NCBI RefSeq assembly: GCF_001723175.1
Contig: NC_064652.1
Coordinates: 2,976,001-3,040,000 of the forward strand
DNA: 64,000 nucleotides
Source of the DNA: Penicillium oxalicum
Lineage: Eukaryota > Ascomycota > Eurotiomycetes > Eurotiales > Aspergillaceae
Direction: 5' to 3'
Shown here: positions 31,534-41,234 of the stretch, piece after piece
Layout: each line of letters starts with the position of its first letter
How positions within the stretch are numbered: position 1 is the stretch's first letter
Notes under the pieces: model-generated
The model's input: only the letters and a program-made list of their open reading frames with translations
Told to the model about the DNA's origin: nothing
Databases searched by the model: none
Made by a program: the position numbers and the translations under genes

Positions 31534-33216
31534 ATGCCACTAATTCGATCTGGATCTTCGTAGAATTTGGCTAACTAGGAGGGCAAGATCTTATTAGCCC
31601 TTAATGATCTTCAAAATGGCCGTATTAAATCTCTTCGCGCAGTAGCTAGCCTATACGAGATACCTAGATTAACGCTTATCGACCGCGCAAGAGGGGTAGT
31701 TTTACGCGTTAATTCGCGCCCTACCGGCTATAAATTAACTTAATACGAAGAGGATTCGCTTATTAATTAGATTATCTCTATAGATACACGCGGAGTAGCC
31801 CCTAGGCTAGCTACTATACGAGAAATAGCTAATATCCTCCTTGCTACTCGCGGTAGCTAGCTACTACCTACCGTAGGCAAGAATTGGCTATTAACCTTTA
31901 TCTAATAGCGTAATAAGCTTCGAATACGCTTTTCTAGGCGTTACGATTACTAGCGTGCACTAAACGAAGACCTAAAATCGCTACGAGCGTGGTTCGCGAC
32001 TATATAACGCGTGATCGATAAGAACGGTATTTAACCGGAGGATATCTATAACTTTAATAAGACAGGATTCGCAATAGGTCTTATATCTACACAGAAGGTA
32101 GTTACGCGAGCTAAATACTACGGTCGGCGATCAATACTATAACTAGGAAATCGCGAATAGGTTACTCTTATCGAAGTAATTTACGCTAATAGCTATTCGC
32201 TACCGCCGTGTGTGATCTTTAAAGGCAAAGTTGTAATCGCTAGTTAGTTTAATAATCTACCGTAAGATTAGCGATTTGAGGTCTCGAATAATAGCTAGAC
32301 TACTAATAAGATTAGCCTACGTTAGCTATAAAAGCTATTTATCCTGTTAACAAATTCGCGCGTACGAGGCCGATTTCGGCTACTAATCCTCGATAGCTAC
32401 GGTAGCTATCTTACGCCTTAATTCGATTGAATCTGCGCCAAAAACGATATTATACTACTCTGTATACCTGCGTATTTATCGTATCTATTATAGCTACTAG
32501 ATATTAGCTATTTTGTAGTATTAAAACGCTTATACGGTCGCTTTATAAGTAATCTTGCGCGTAGGAGCTATAATTATATCAATAAGTTTGATTTCCTATA
32601 CGACTACTAACGCGCGTAGTAGGAAGCCTACTAATTAAGCACTATTCAAAATAGCTTTGTAGCTAGTAGGCTAGTACTAATTAATACAGAAAGAGTGCTT
32701 TCGAAGCTTAATATCTCTCTACGAACGCCTATACTACTAACGAGCCGACTAAGTAGCAGATCTAGCTAATTTATACTAAAAATACCTAGAACGGTGATTT
32801 AGCTACAAAAGCAAGCATCGATGCTTAAAGATCTACTAAAATAGCGGTCGAATAGCCCTCTAAGCCTATCAAAAACGATACTAGATTAGATTATTAAGGG
32901 CTACTATATCGCGTTATACTATACTACGCTATTAGCGCAAGAAAACGCTAATCTACGCGTAGCAAATAAGAAGGCGATTAAGAAGCGCAGACGGTTAACT
33001 AGGCAGATACCCTACGACTAAGGTTTAACCGTTCAAGAGGGCCTATAGCTAGCTTAGCAGCTAAATTAGCTAGTTAGAGTTAGTAAGGTAGTATCGTATA
33101 CGCAGGGCGAAACGCCTAATTAGGCAGATTAACCGGCTACTAGGGCTCCGCCTAGGTATAGTAGGTGCAGGGAGGTTAGCCACAGGATCAATTTATGTAA
33201 AAATCGCTATATTTAG
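31534..33216 (+). pseudogene. Fot1/pogo-like DDE transposase, RIP-killed (560 codons, no frameshift)
   Basis: From the ATG at 31534 to the TAG at 33214 the frame is 1683 nt and never shifts, yet it contains many internal TAG/TAA codons at expected Gln/Trp positions. The N-terminus reads KILLALNDLQNGRIKSLRAV, a psq-type helix-turn-helix; a CENP-B-type second HTH follows (VGKNWLLTFIQRN with one stop read as Gln), then the DDE catalytic region including EDIYNFNKTGFAIG and DSYGSYLT. The C-terminus is basic. An element with this layout normally moves by cut and paste; this copy cannot encode an active enzyme. It shows point mutation without indels, so inactivation was by RIP and not by slow decay. 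Confidence 0.88.
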
Positions 33217-33267
33217 TTGAATCATTAGGCGTTAGTTGAGATAATCGATTTTGAATTTTTCTAATAG

Positions 33268-33317
33268 GAGAGGGTGGCCGGGACGGCCGGGTGGCCGAGA
33301 CGGCCGGGAATTACGTT
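33268..33317 (-). repeat. Right TIR of the Fot1-like element
   Basis: 50 bp ending GACGGCCGGGAATTACGT, perfect inverse of 31440-31489; followed by TA. Confidence 0.93.
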
Positions 33318-33319
33318 AC

Positions 33320-34003
33320 CTGCCTTTCTCTTCCCTGAACGAACATCAATTTTCAATATATAATCTCGGAGCTTTTGCACCAAAACTGCGCCGAGCGCTC
33401 TTGGAAATTGCACGGGGAAAGCCTTGGATTGATATGAAGGAGTTGGACTGGAGCAAGAAGGCCAACTTCCTATCGATGGAAGATCACTGCAGGTACATGT
33501 TTATCGGGCATGTCGAAGGTACGTTGGTTTCTTCCCATAACTCGAATTCACTGTACAAGTCTCATGAACATCGCGGGTATCCAGGTCGCGTATACTCAGC
33601 ATCTCTTGAATATCGACAAGCCTGCAGGTCCGTCGTCGTTTCGCACAAACTGCAATACATTCAACACCACCATTACCTTCTCGTGTCATCCGGTCCGCAA
33701 CAGAACTATGTAGAAGTGGAGACAGACTTCTCTGATCTCCCGAAACGCATGGATAAATTATTGAAGAGCCCGGAGAAGGCAGAGCATATAGCCAACAACA
33801 GTGTTAAAACTTTCCAAGAATAGTACCTCACCCCGGCTGCTGAGGCATGCTACTGGAGAGCTCTTTGGGAGAGATGGGCGGAAGTTTCGGCGAATGTCAC
33901 TCGCGACATTGAGCATCCGCAAGTTGACAGAGGACTTCGATATAAATCTTTTATGTTGCTAGAGAGTAAGGATATGTTCAAGTTCCCATTTACATCGAAG
34001 TAA
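33320..34003 (+). pseudogene. GT90 (CAP10-like) glycosyltransferase, C-terminal pseudogene
   Basis: The exon at about 33320-33518 ends HCRYMFIGHVEG; an intron at 33519-33584 (GTACGT...CAG) joins to RVYSASLEYRQACRSVVVSH, followed by LQYIQHHHYLLVSSGPQQNY. This is the conserved C-terminal core of GT90/CAP10 sugar transferases. A TAG at 33821-33823 cuts the frame, but it continues as YLTPAAEACYWRAL to a TAA at 34001, so it was once longer. The 5' part is missing: the Fot1-like element abuts the gene at a TA site and no matching N-terminal exons are seen on its far side. It is therefore doubly disabled, by truncation and nonsense mutation. Confidence 0.85.
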
Positions 34004-34680
34004 GAGGATGAATCTCATGTATATACTCCATCATATCATAAATAATTGATTTCGCCGCCATAGTTAACCGACAAACATGAAGATACGAATGCATGTCCGT
34101 ACAGTTTCTAGCTATGAGCCAATCCTCAGTGACTCTGCTAAAATATCTCCGTTTCGTCCTTTCGTCGAATCTAGAAATTGCGTTGTCACGATGCAGCCCC
34201 AGGCGTCTAACCTATCCGATCGTTTGTAATATAACAAGCCGACATCAAAGCATATCAATGATCGCAATATTATAGCAGTGCTTTAAAGGCTACGATATAT
34301 GATCGAATTGCATTTTCAAGCCAATATTAAAATATAAAAGGCATAAATATGTAGTTGTAGTTCCAGTACTTGATTTTCCTAAGTTACAAATTCAGAATCA
34401 GCAACTTCAGCAAGTTTAACTTGTTTCTTATTAGGTGGATTATCATCTTGTTTTATTCATTAGGTATCGCTTTCATATACACTAACTTCAGTGCTGTATT
34501 TTTAGATGGTTTTTATGTTGTAAAATTATTTATCAGCGATATTAGATGATCCATAAAGACAGATTCTCAAAGTGTGCGATCATGGCTCAGAGATCCAAAC
34601 TGGAAAAGATTAATGGGAGGAGAGGCAAGGAATATTAAGTTTCTGATTTTGTCTCTTAGTGAGTCCATCCATGGGGTGCT
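34004..34680. other. Intergenic, no gene seen
   Basis: Balanced to AT-rich sequence between the GT90 pseudogene and the convergent carrier gene. Only one 60-residue frame (34093-34275) exists and it has no recognisable feature. Confidence 0.5.
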
Positions 34681-35778
34681 TTAAGCCTGCCCGGTGGAAG
34701 TAGGCAACTTCGCCTTGATTGTTTCGTAAACTACAAAGGTGACCCAAGTGCTCGGCAAAACTCGGACTAAGTTTGGCCCCAGACCTCGGTAGAATCCTGC
34801 AATACCCTCCCGGGACCAGACCTGATGGACTGCATCCATAGCTCCGCGGTACAACATTTGAGCTTCCAAGACCTGGAGACGCGCCCGGATGACCTGATAT
34901 GGGTAAGTCACACACCCGGCGAATAGTTTCGACGTACCAGAGAGGGCGAGGGTATCCAGGACACCAAAAGTTCTCTGGCTTCCAGGGCGACCCTTGCCTT
35001 GTGTCTCGCTTGTTGAAGAGTCCATCGACCAAAAGGTTTTCAGTTTCTCGTACGCCATAAATTGGAAGGCACCATGACTGACACCAAACAAAGATGGGAC
35101 CAGGCCACGATAGAACCCACGCAGTCCTTCGGTTTGGTAGATTTGTCTGACCCCAGAAATGACCGAGGGATAGGCTCCAGGAGAGTTCGCGCCAGTTGCG
35201 AGCATTCGAGTCTTGACCACCCAGATTGGGTTTGTCATAAGTGCGGTAAGAACTCCTAGAGATAGCTGGTCAGAGATCAAAAATAATACTGGTTTAATGG
35301 GAGAGTACAGACCTGCTGCTCCGGATGTCAAGAAGTAATCAGAAGACTTGAGAAGATGCGCTGGTTGGCCGCGGAAGCTACAAGCCATGTCCTTGAGGCT
35401 CGCGTAGAACAGGAAATACAAAGCCCAGCTGGTGGAATTTCCAATGAGGTTTGGCGCTAGACCACGATAAAAGGCACGGATGCCACCTTCGTTTGCGGAA
35501 ATTGCACGCATGATTTGAAGTGAGTTGCCGAACCGAGCAGGAGATGATCGATCAACTTTTTTTTCACATTGATATTAGTGTTGACAGTCAAAATGTGACA
35601 AAGCAGCCCCATAGAAACAGGATGGCAGGCAAAATGGAAGGGCCATTTTTGCTATCTCACCTTGCAGACGCGTTTTCACCAGGTCTAACGGGTGGACCAC
35701 GAGGGTTGAGACAACCCCCGCGGTGAATCCTGCTACGGTCTCCACAACCGACGACGAGAGCCCATCTTTACCAGTCAT
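34681..35778 (-). CDS. FLX1: Mitochondrial carrier, FLX1-like FAD/folate transporter (311 aa, 3 exons)
   Basis: Exons: 35778-35661, 35555-35313, 35255-34681; introns of 105 and 57 nt with GT...AG ends. The protein has three mitochondrial-carrier repeats, each with its signature: HPLDLVKTR, NPIWVVKTR and YPYQVIRAR. The NPIW and YPYQ variants are characteristic of the FAD/folate/pyrimidine branch (yeast Flx1, human SLC25A32), which sits in the inner mitochondrial membrane and supplies FAD to matrix flavoenzymes. I chose the ATG at 35778 because the family begins shortly before VETVAGFTAGV; an in-frame upstream ATG at 35871 would add 31 residues not typical of the family. Substrate within this branch cannot be fixed from sequence. 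Confidence 0.9.
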
Positions 35779-36397
35779 GAACTCGGATCTGAGCTCGAAG
35801 AAAGCTAAAGGAGCGTTGAAAGAGGGCGGCAGTAGCGAATGTGTGCTAGCTGGCGATGTTGCTTCAAACAACTGATGCCGCGGTAAACGATATTTGTATA
35901 CGGCCGATAAGGCGTTATCGCGATAATGATATGACGAAGCACCGGGGCAGAAAAGGACGGATTAAGAAATCTTCCGTTATTGTTGAATAACACCTTCTCA
36001 CCGCCTGGCATGGGCGGTCACGATTATCTCAAGATGAATCAAGATACAACAAGAGAGCAGCCAATTCGCAGGGAAGGGACTGAAGGGGAAGTCGACTTGA
36101 AACAAATGCAAATGTAGACACACATGAATAATACATATAGAGTGATAATAAGATCGACTGTTCATGTTTACCGCTGCTTCCTCTAAAAATACATAGCGCT
36201 GCCCTTAGCGCAACTTGTGAACTGAACAAGTCAAGCTTCTAGCAGTTTGATTACAAGAATTCAAACTCTCGTATGACGGAGGTCCGACATAGAGAAATGG
36301 CAGGATGATCGGTTCGAGAAGCCGTTGAAGGATACTTCGGGGGGCTCGGCATCCAGCGACTGGTCTGGCTCGATGTTGGATGGGTCAGAGTTGGCAT
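35779..36397. other. Intergenic between FLX1 promoter and TOM7 3' end
   Basis: This holds the upstream region of the carrier gene and the 3' flank of TOM7. No further frame is convincing. Confidence 0.5.
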
Positions 36398-36878
36398 CTA
36401 TGCCAGGGGCGAGAAAAGCCTGTGTTGAGAGTTAGTCAAGGTTGATTTGATGCGAGCCGCGGCAGATGCTTGTGTAGGAAAGGGCGTACTTGAAGAGGGA
36501 AGGCTTGGGCTCGCTGTAGGAATATCCTGCATAGTTGAAATTGATCAGTCAGTAATTCTGATTTTTGACTCGGCAAAGGGAGCTAGGTCGATGCCTCGTG
36601 AGCTAGCATACCGAGATAGACAATCAATGGGAGGTAGCCGCTGTATTTGCCAAAATGATTAGTGATTGTCGGATGGATAATGGGCCCGACAAGGTGATAA
36701 TCGGATGGCGCAGCCGTGCAAGATCCTTACTAGTGAATTGCAACACGGGAGATATCAATGACCTTGGAGACACGCTCCTAATGTGTAAAAACAGAACAGA
36801 TTAGTCTTCAAGGATCAGAATGTAGTAGACAGCTGAAACGCAGTGGCGTACCTTGGTCTCTTCGGAGAATTGAACCAT
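36398..36878 (-). CDS. TOM7: TOM7, small subunit of the mitochondrial outer-membrane translocase (53 aa, 5 exons)
   Basis: Exons: 36878-36852, 36777-36731, 36640-36612, 36526-36490, 36419-36398 (162 nt in all); introns 74, 90, 85 and 70 nt, all GT...AG. The spliced protein starts MVQFSEETKERVSKVID, has the transmembrane core HYGYLPLIVYLG at about residues 24-35, and ends PSLFKLFSPLA, which fits fungal Tom7 throughout, including the short length. Tom7 is a tail-anchored-like subunit that modulates assembly of the TOM complex. No exon exceeds 47 nt, so ORF-based gene finding misses it. It is divergent from the SF3b4 gene (413 bp between starts). Confidence 0.93.
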
Positions 36879-37291
36879 AGTGAGGACTTGTGGAAGGAGT
36901 TGAACAAAAATCTTGTTAAAAGATGACCGAGCAGATCTTCAAATGTAGATCCCGAGATATCTCAGCCAAGTGAACGAAGAAGCTCAAGGTGGGAGGGCGG
37001 GTTGATCGTTGATGGTAGAGTTGTAAGAATGGGGACAGTCGCGGGAGCGCGCGAGGAGTTGCTCAAAGTTTTCGGAGGTCGGCAGGTCCAATGATCACCG
37101 ATCGCTGCCGCCGCTGCAGTTCCTCTCCGCCAGACCTTCTTCCCACCCGCAATCTTTCTTGCTCTGCCTGCTCGTGATACTTCCAAACTCCACAAACTCT
37201 CTATTTATTGGCTGAGAGCTTTCGATACCGATCCCCCAAATCATTTTCCTTCGGCTATTGCCTTTGCCCTTGCTGAGGCGCAGTCGCTAAG
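36879..37291. promoter_or_regulatory. Divergent promoter of TOM7 and the SF3b4 gene
   Basis: 413 bp separate the two start codons. No clear TATA box; composition is balanced with CT-rich stretches on the plus strand (for example 37120-37180), as is common in housekeeping promoters. Confidence 0.5.
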
Positions 37292-38557
37292 ATGTCCGGC
37301 GCAAGACACTGGTACGACACACTCTGATTCAGGTTCGGCAGGACAAGCATTGAAACATCTTTTGAGCTGACAAATGCACAGGGAGCAGGACAAAGAAGCC
37401 ACTGTCTATATTGGCAATTTGGACGAGCGGGCGACGGACAGCTTGGTATGGGAACTCATGCTGCAGGCTGGGCGCATTGTGAATGTTCACCTTCCCAAAG
37501 ACCGCGTGACCCAGACACATCAAGGATACGGGTTTGTCGAGTACATCAGCGAGGAGGATGCCGAATACGCCTCGAGGATCATGAACGGAATTCGTCTGTA
37601 CGGAAAGCCCATTCGTGTGAATAAGGCCTCCGCAGACAAGCAGAAGTCAGTCGAAATCGGCGCCGAGCTCTTCATTGGAAATCTCGATCCTATGGTTTCC
37701 GAACAAATTCTTTATGACACGTTCAGTCGATTCGGAACATTAACGAATCTTCCCAAGGTTCGTCCCCTCCATCTACATCCTCATCAATCAAAGAGTCTGA
37801 CAAAAGGGTTCCTACCCTCTTTTAGGTGGCGCGGGATGACAACAACCTCTCCAAGGGCTACGGATTTGTATCATTTGCTGATTTTGAGTCCTCCGATGCG
37901 GCAATCACCAACATGAATGGCCAGTACCTCATGAACAAGCAGGTTTCAGTGCAATATGCCTACAAAAAGGATGGCAAGGGAGAGAGACACGGTGACGAAG
38001 CTGAGAGGACGCTGGCCGCCCAAGCCCGAAAACACAATGTACGTCCACCAACCCAGCAAGTGGCGCCTCCTCAATTCGCAACGGGGGCAGCCGCTTCAGC
38101 TCCTCCTACTGGCCCTGGCGCTCCTCCAGCGGCCACTCTCAATGGCGAAGCAGCACGACCCATAAGCACCGGACCGCAGACGCCCGACTTGGGTATGGGC
38201 AGAGGTATGCCCATGCCTATGCCGATGAATTACCAGAACGTGCCTCCTCCCCCACCTCAACAAGGGAGGCTTAGTGGCCCGCCTGCATCGTCATTGACGA
38301 ATCCTCCCCCCGGTCTACCCGCCCGACCTCCGCCATCGCAAGCAGGATATGGCGGGCCACAGGCCTACATTCCACCCGCATACAATGGTACCGGTCCCCA
38401 AGCTGCCTTCCCAGCACCTCCGGCCGGGGTCCCCGTACCGCCGCCAGGATTTGCTCCTCCTGGTTTCGCACCACCCCCGGGAGGCCCGGTGGCCCCGGGT
38501 GCACCCCCTACGCTTCCACCTGGCTTTCAGCCGCCAGGATATGGAGTTGGGCGCTGA
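37292..38557 (+). CDS. HSH49: Splicing factor 3b subunit 4 / Hsh49, two-RRM protein (375 aa, 3 exons)
   Basis: Exons: 37292-37311, 37382-37757, 37826-38557; introns of 70 and 68 nt. The start [20 protein letters not shown] joins the 20-nt first exon to the RRM. RRM1 has RNP2 VYIGNL and RNP1 GYGFVEY; RRM2 has LFIGNL and KGYGFVSF. The C-terminal third is Pro/Gly-rich (PPPGFAPPG repeats), as in SF3b4. The protein sits in U2 snRNP, contacts the branch-site region of pre-mRNA and binds SF3b145/Cus1 through RRM1. Yeast Hsh49 lacks the Pro-rich tail, so this is the longer, metazoan-like form normal for filamentous fungi. Confidence 0.94.
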
Positions 38558-39194
38558 AAGAGATGGGAATTCCCTGGATTTGATCAACACGTACTCCCAT
38601 ATCTATTGAATTGGATAGGCCATGAAATTCGTCGCGTAGCCAGAGACGATTTGAAGATCGAACGAGGGGCTGAAACCCTCAGGCTCAGCAGAACACACCG
38701 TCGTCAATTCGATCTCGTCTGCGCCGCTCGGTGAAGAGTGAACATCACGAGTCTTTCGGAGAGAGAAGGGTCCCAGGTCGCCTCTCAGAAAGATCAGGAA
38801 AAGGGATGTGGTACGTTCGACAGCTTAGATTGGTCAGGCAGCAAAGTCATCTCAACGATCAGTGCGTGCTCAGCCTAGTGGATAATTGATACTATCCAGT
38901 GTGAAATCTTACTGCCAAGTCCGAGAGCCCTGTTTACATTAGAGACCTCGACGGGATTACACAGGCCAATCATGGACGATAACGAAAATCCTTCGACCTA
39001 AGTTGAGGTTCCGCAGCGTAATGCGGTTATAGCATCTGTGCAATGTTGCACTCTTGCGTTGCGTCCCCAATGACACGAGGTTTTACCAAAGCAAGATTAT
39101 GTCGAGAAAAGAAAGGTATGAGAGGTTGACAGAGAATGAGTGTGTAAAAGTGCACGTAGAAAAGGTTGGGTGCGCGCTGTGATGACGAGGAGAA
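38558..39194. other. Intergenic between two convergent genes
   Basis: 3' flanks of the SF3b4 and DUF2015 genes. No ORF or RNA gene recognised. Confidence 0.5.
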
Positions 39195-39654
39195 TTATGA
39201 GAAGGAGACAAATTTAGGGTCCCTCGGCCGACCATCGGGGCCAATGTTGTTCCTTGCGAACCGTTGTTCCGTATAGATCCGGCGAGCTTCATCGAAAGAC
39301 ACTCGCCGGGTCTTCATAATTCTCTGGATTTCTCGCTTGGCTGCTTGATCCAGACCCGCTCGAGTGTCTCCGTCTGCGACATTGGCAGAAATGTCGAATT
39401 GAGAGGAGCTCATCCCGGCCTCGAGATCGGCAGTGAAACTCGACGGGAGGCGATCATAGATGTAATCGGGGACTGGCAGTAGGTGAAGCCATCTTGAACG
39501 AGTGATATAGAGCGCTGACCAGAGATCTTGTCAGTCGAATCATTCCCCACGGAAGGGCCGGCTGTTGGAGGACAAGGGGGAGAGAAAATCGCGACTTACC
39601 CGTTCCTGCGATGATTACGGAAAGCACGAGGGAGTAAAAGAGCAGGTAGCCCAT
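39195..39654 (-). CDS. DUF2015 family protein, single-pass membrane (124 aa, 2 exons)
   Basis: Exons: 39654-39600 and 39514-39195; intron 85 nt (GTAAGT...CAG). The first 20 residues (MGYLLFYSLVLSVIIAG) form a membrane anchor. The rest contains YIYDRLPSSFTADLEAG, FDISANVADGDTRAGLD and KREIQRIMKTRRVSFDEARR, ending GPDGRPRDPKFVSFS. These are the conserved blocks of the fungal DUF2015 family, which is widely kept in ascomycetes but has no assigned function. The C-terminal block resembles a short J-domain-like or DNAJ-partner helix, but that is inference. Length matches the family. Confidence 0.85.
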
Positions 39655-40240
39655 GATGGGCGTAATCCTTGAAAGGGAGGGTGCACACCGGACGTTGAAT
39701 GTATCTCAACGTAGTGTGAATAGAGGCAAAGCTTCGCAGCTTGAGCGTTGGAGTCACCAGGTTGCTCGCAGTGAAGAAGCACCAAATGTAGAGGGAGTCG
39801 TCATCCGCGATGCCCGAACTCCGAATGGGGAAGGCTGACGGGGAGGGCGGAGCTGGAGGCTGCAGCAAGTGTCCACTCATTCACTCACGAGATCCAGATT
39901 AATGCCTCGAAAGTCAGGCCACTAAGTCCATCTCGGATGAACTGTCCGGGGGATGGCACTCAGTCAGGCAGACAGGCATCCAGGCAACCAGGCAACCAGG
40001 AATCTTGGACTACAGGCATCAAGGCATTCACATAGTCAAGCCCCTCAAACAGACCGGCGGGGGGTCATGCCCGATTAGATAAGAGAGCTTCAGGCAGCAC
40101 AGCATCAATGACGACGGGCACTATTCCTAAAATGGCCTGCTTAGCGAGGCACCGAATCGAGAAATCCATCACACAAGTCGGCCACGACCTAGAGGGCGAT
40201 TCACGATTGCAATTCCCACGAATCCAGCATCCACGTCACA
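39655..40240. promoter_or_regulatory. Divergent promoter region, DUF2015 gene and eL28
   Basis: 586 bp separate the two starts. The stretch 39960-40030 has an imperfect CCAGGCA-type short repeat. No other element is clear. Confidence 0.4.
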
Positions 40241-41234
40241 ATGTCCGTCTCTCGCCCCAACGTTTCCAACGACCTGATCTGGCAGATCACCCGTACGTCT
40301 TTGAATTCACCCAATTCCGTCGAGGACAAATGATCCGAAAGCTTTCCTGGGCGCATCCGTAGCTGACCGAGCTGCGGCATCATAATAGGTAACCAGAATG
40401 CCTATCTGGTTCGCCGTAACACCGGTGGTGGCTCCCAGTTCTCCCGCGACCCCCTGAACCTGGTCAACAAGCACTCCTTCAAGGTATGATAAGACTTACA
40501 ATGAGAGACTATGCGCTTGAGGCGATTGCGACCAATTCGAAAGCAAGCGACATCTTGGCTAATGGACATTTTGTTTTATATAGTACTCTGGTTTCGCCAA
40601 CAACAAGGTATCTTCTTCTCTCGTCCATCCAACCTGTTCACACCTTGCAAAGGCAAACGCAGATCGTGCCGGTTTATCGACATGCCTTTTGTGATCTCTC
40701 ATCTTGAAATCTTGACGTTGGCAACTGACTCGAACGTCTCTCTCTTCCTTCAGGCCATTGGTGTCCAGTCCGACGACAACGGCAACGTTGTTGTTATCAC
40801 CAAGAAGCCCAACCCCCAGCAGCCCGCTAAGAACCAGGTCGTCACCACCTACGGCCCCAGCACCTCTACCCGCAAGTAAGCAACCCTTGAGACTTCCCCC
40901 ACGGAATCGCTCCCACTTCGACCCCGCCTTTGCTTCCTGGAAATGCGATACGGAGCTTGGATTATGCTCCAGCAGCCGTCTCCAATTGGGCGGGGGTCAT
41001 AAGGCCCTCATTTAGCTCAGGCGAAACCAGTTACTGACTAACATCTTCTTTCGCGCTCTCCAGGGTCTACAAGGGTGTTGCCAGCAAGACTGCCCAGCAC
41101 GGTTACCGCGCTGACGTCCGCGAGGAGGCTGTCGCCCGTGTGAGCGCTCTCCGCCGCGCCGCTCTCCCCAAGAAGGAGACCCCGCCTCCAAGCCCCGTGG
41201 TGCCAAGGCCCGCCAGGCTGAGAAGTCCGAGTAA
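40241..41234 (+). CDS. RPL28: 60S ribosomal protein eL28 (5 exons, apparent 1-bp frameshift near the end)
   Basis: Exons: 40241-40292, 40389-40483, 40584-40607, 40754-40875, 41064-41234. The protein reads SNDLIWQITRNQNAYLVRRN, GGGSQFSRDPLNLVNKHS, then a 24-nt microexon (YSGFANNK), AIGVQSDDNGNVVVITKK and VYKGVASKTAQHGYRADVRE, which is eL28 throughout. The exon sum is one base short of a multiple of three. After LPKKE the C-run at 41180-41183 has four C; one more would give the expected family ending GAKARQAEKSE and the TAA at 41232. As written, the frame runs on to a TAA at about 41272. I regard this as a probable assembly or sequencing error in a homopolymer, since eL28 is a core ribosomal component. 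CT-rich upstream sequence fits a strong promoter. Confidence 0.9.

Larger units (their letters stand above)
31440..33317 (+). mobile_element. Fot1/pogo-type DNA transposon, complete (1878 bp), RIP-mutated
   Basis: Perfect 50-bp terminal inverted repeats (31440-31489 and 33268-33317) are flanked by TA on both sides, the target duplication of this superfamily. The TIRs are GC-rich (GGCCG and GGCCACC motifs) and unmutated, while the body is AT-rich with CpA-to-TpA changes. A second, truncated copy in inverse orientation starts the window (1-1096). The element abuts the GT90 pseudogene at 33319. Confidence 0.93.

Noticed and set aside
31534..33216. Possible reassignment or readthrough of TAG as a sense codon, since the frame is otherwise perfect
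   Set aside because: Neighbouring housekeeping genes use TAG and TAA as normal stops, and the stops appear only in repeats with CpA-to-TpA bias, so RIP explains them.
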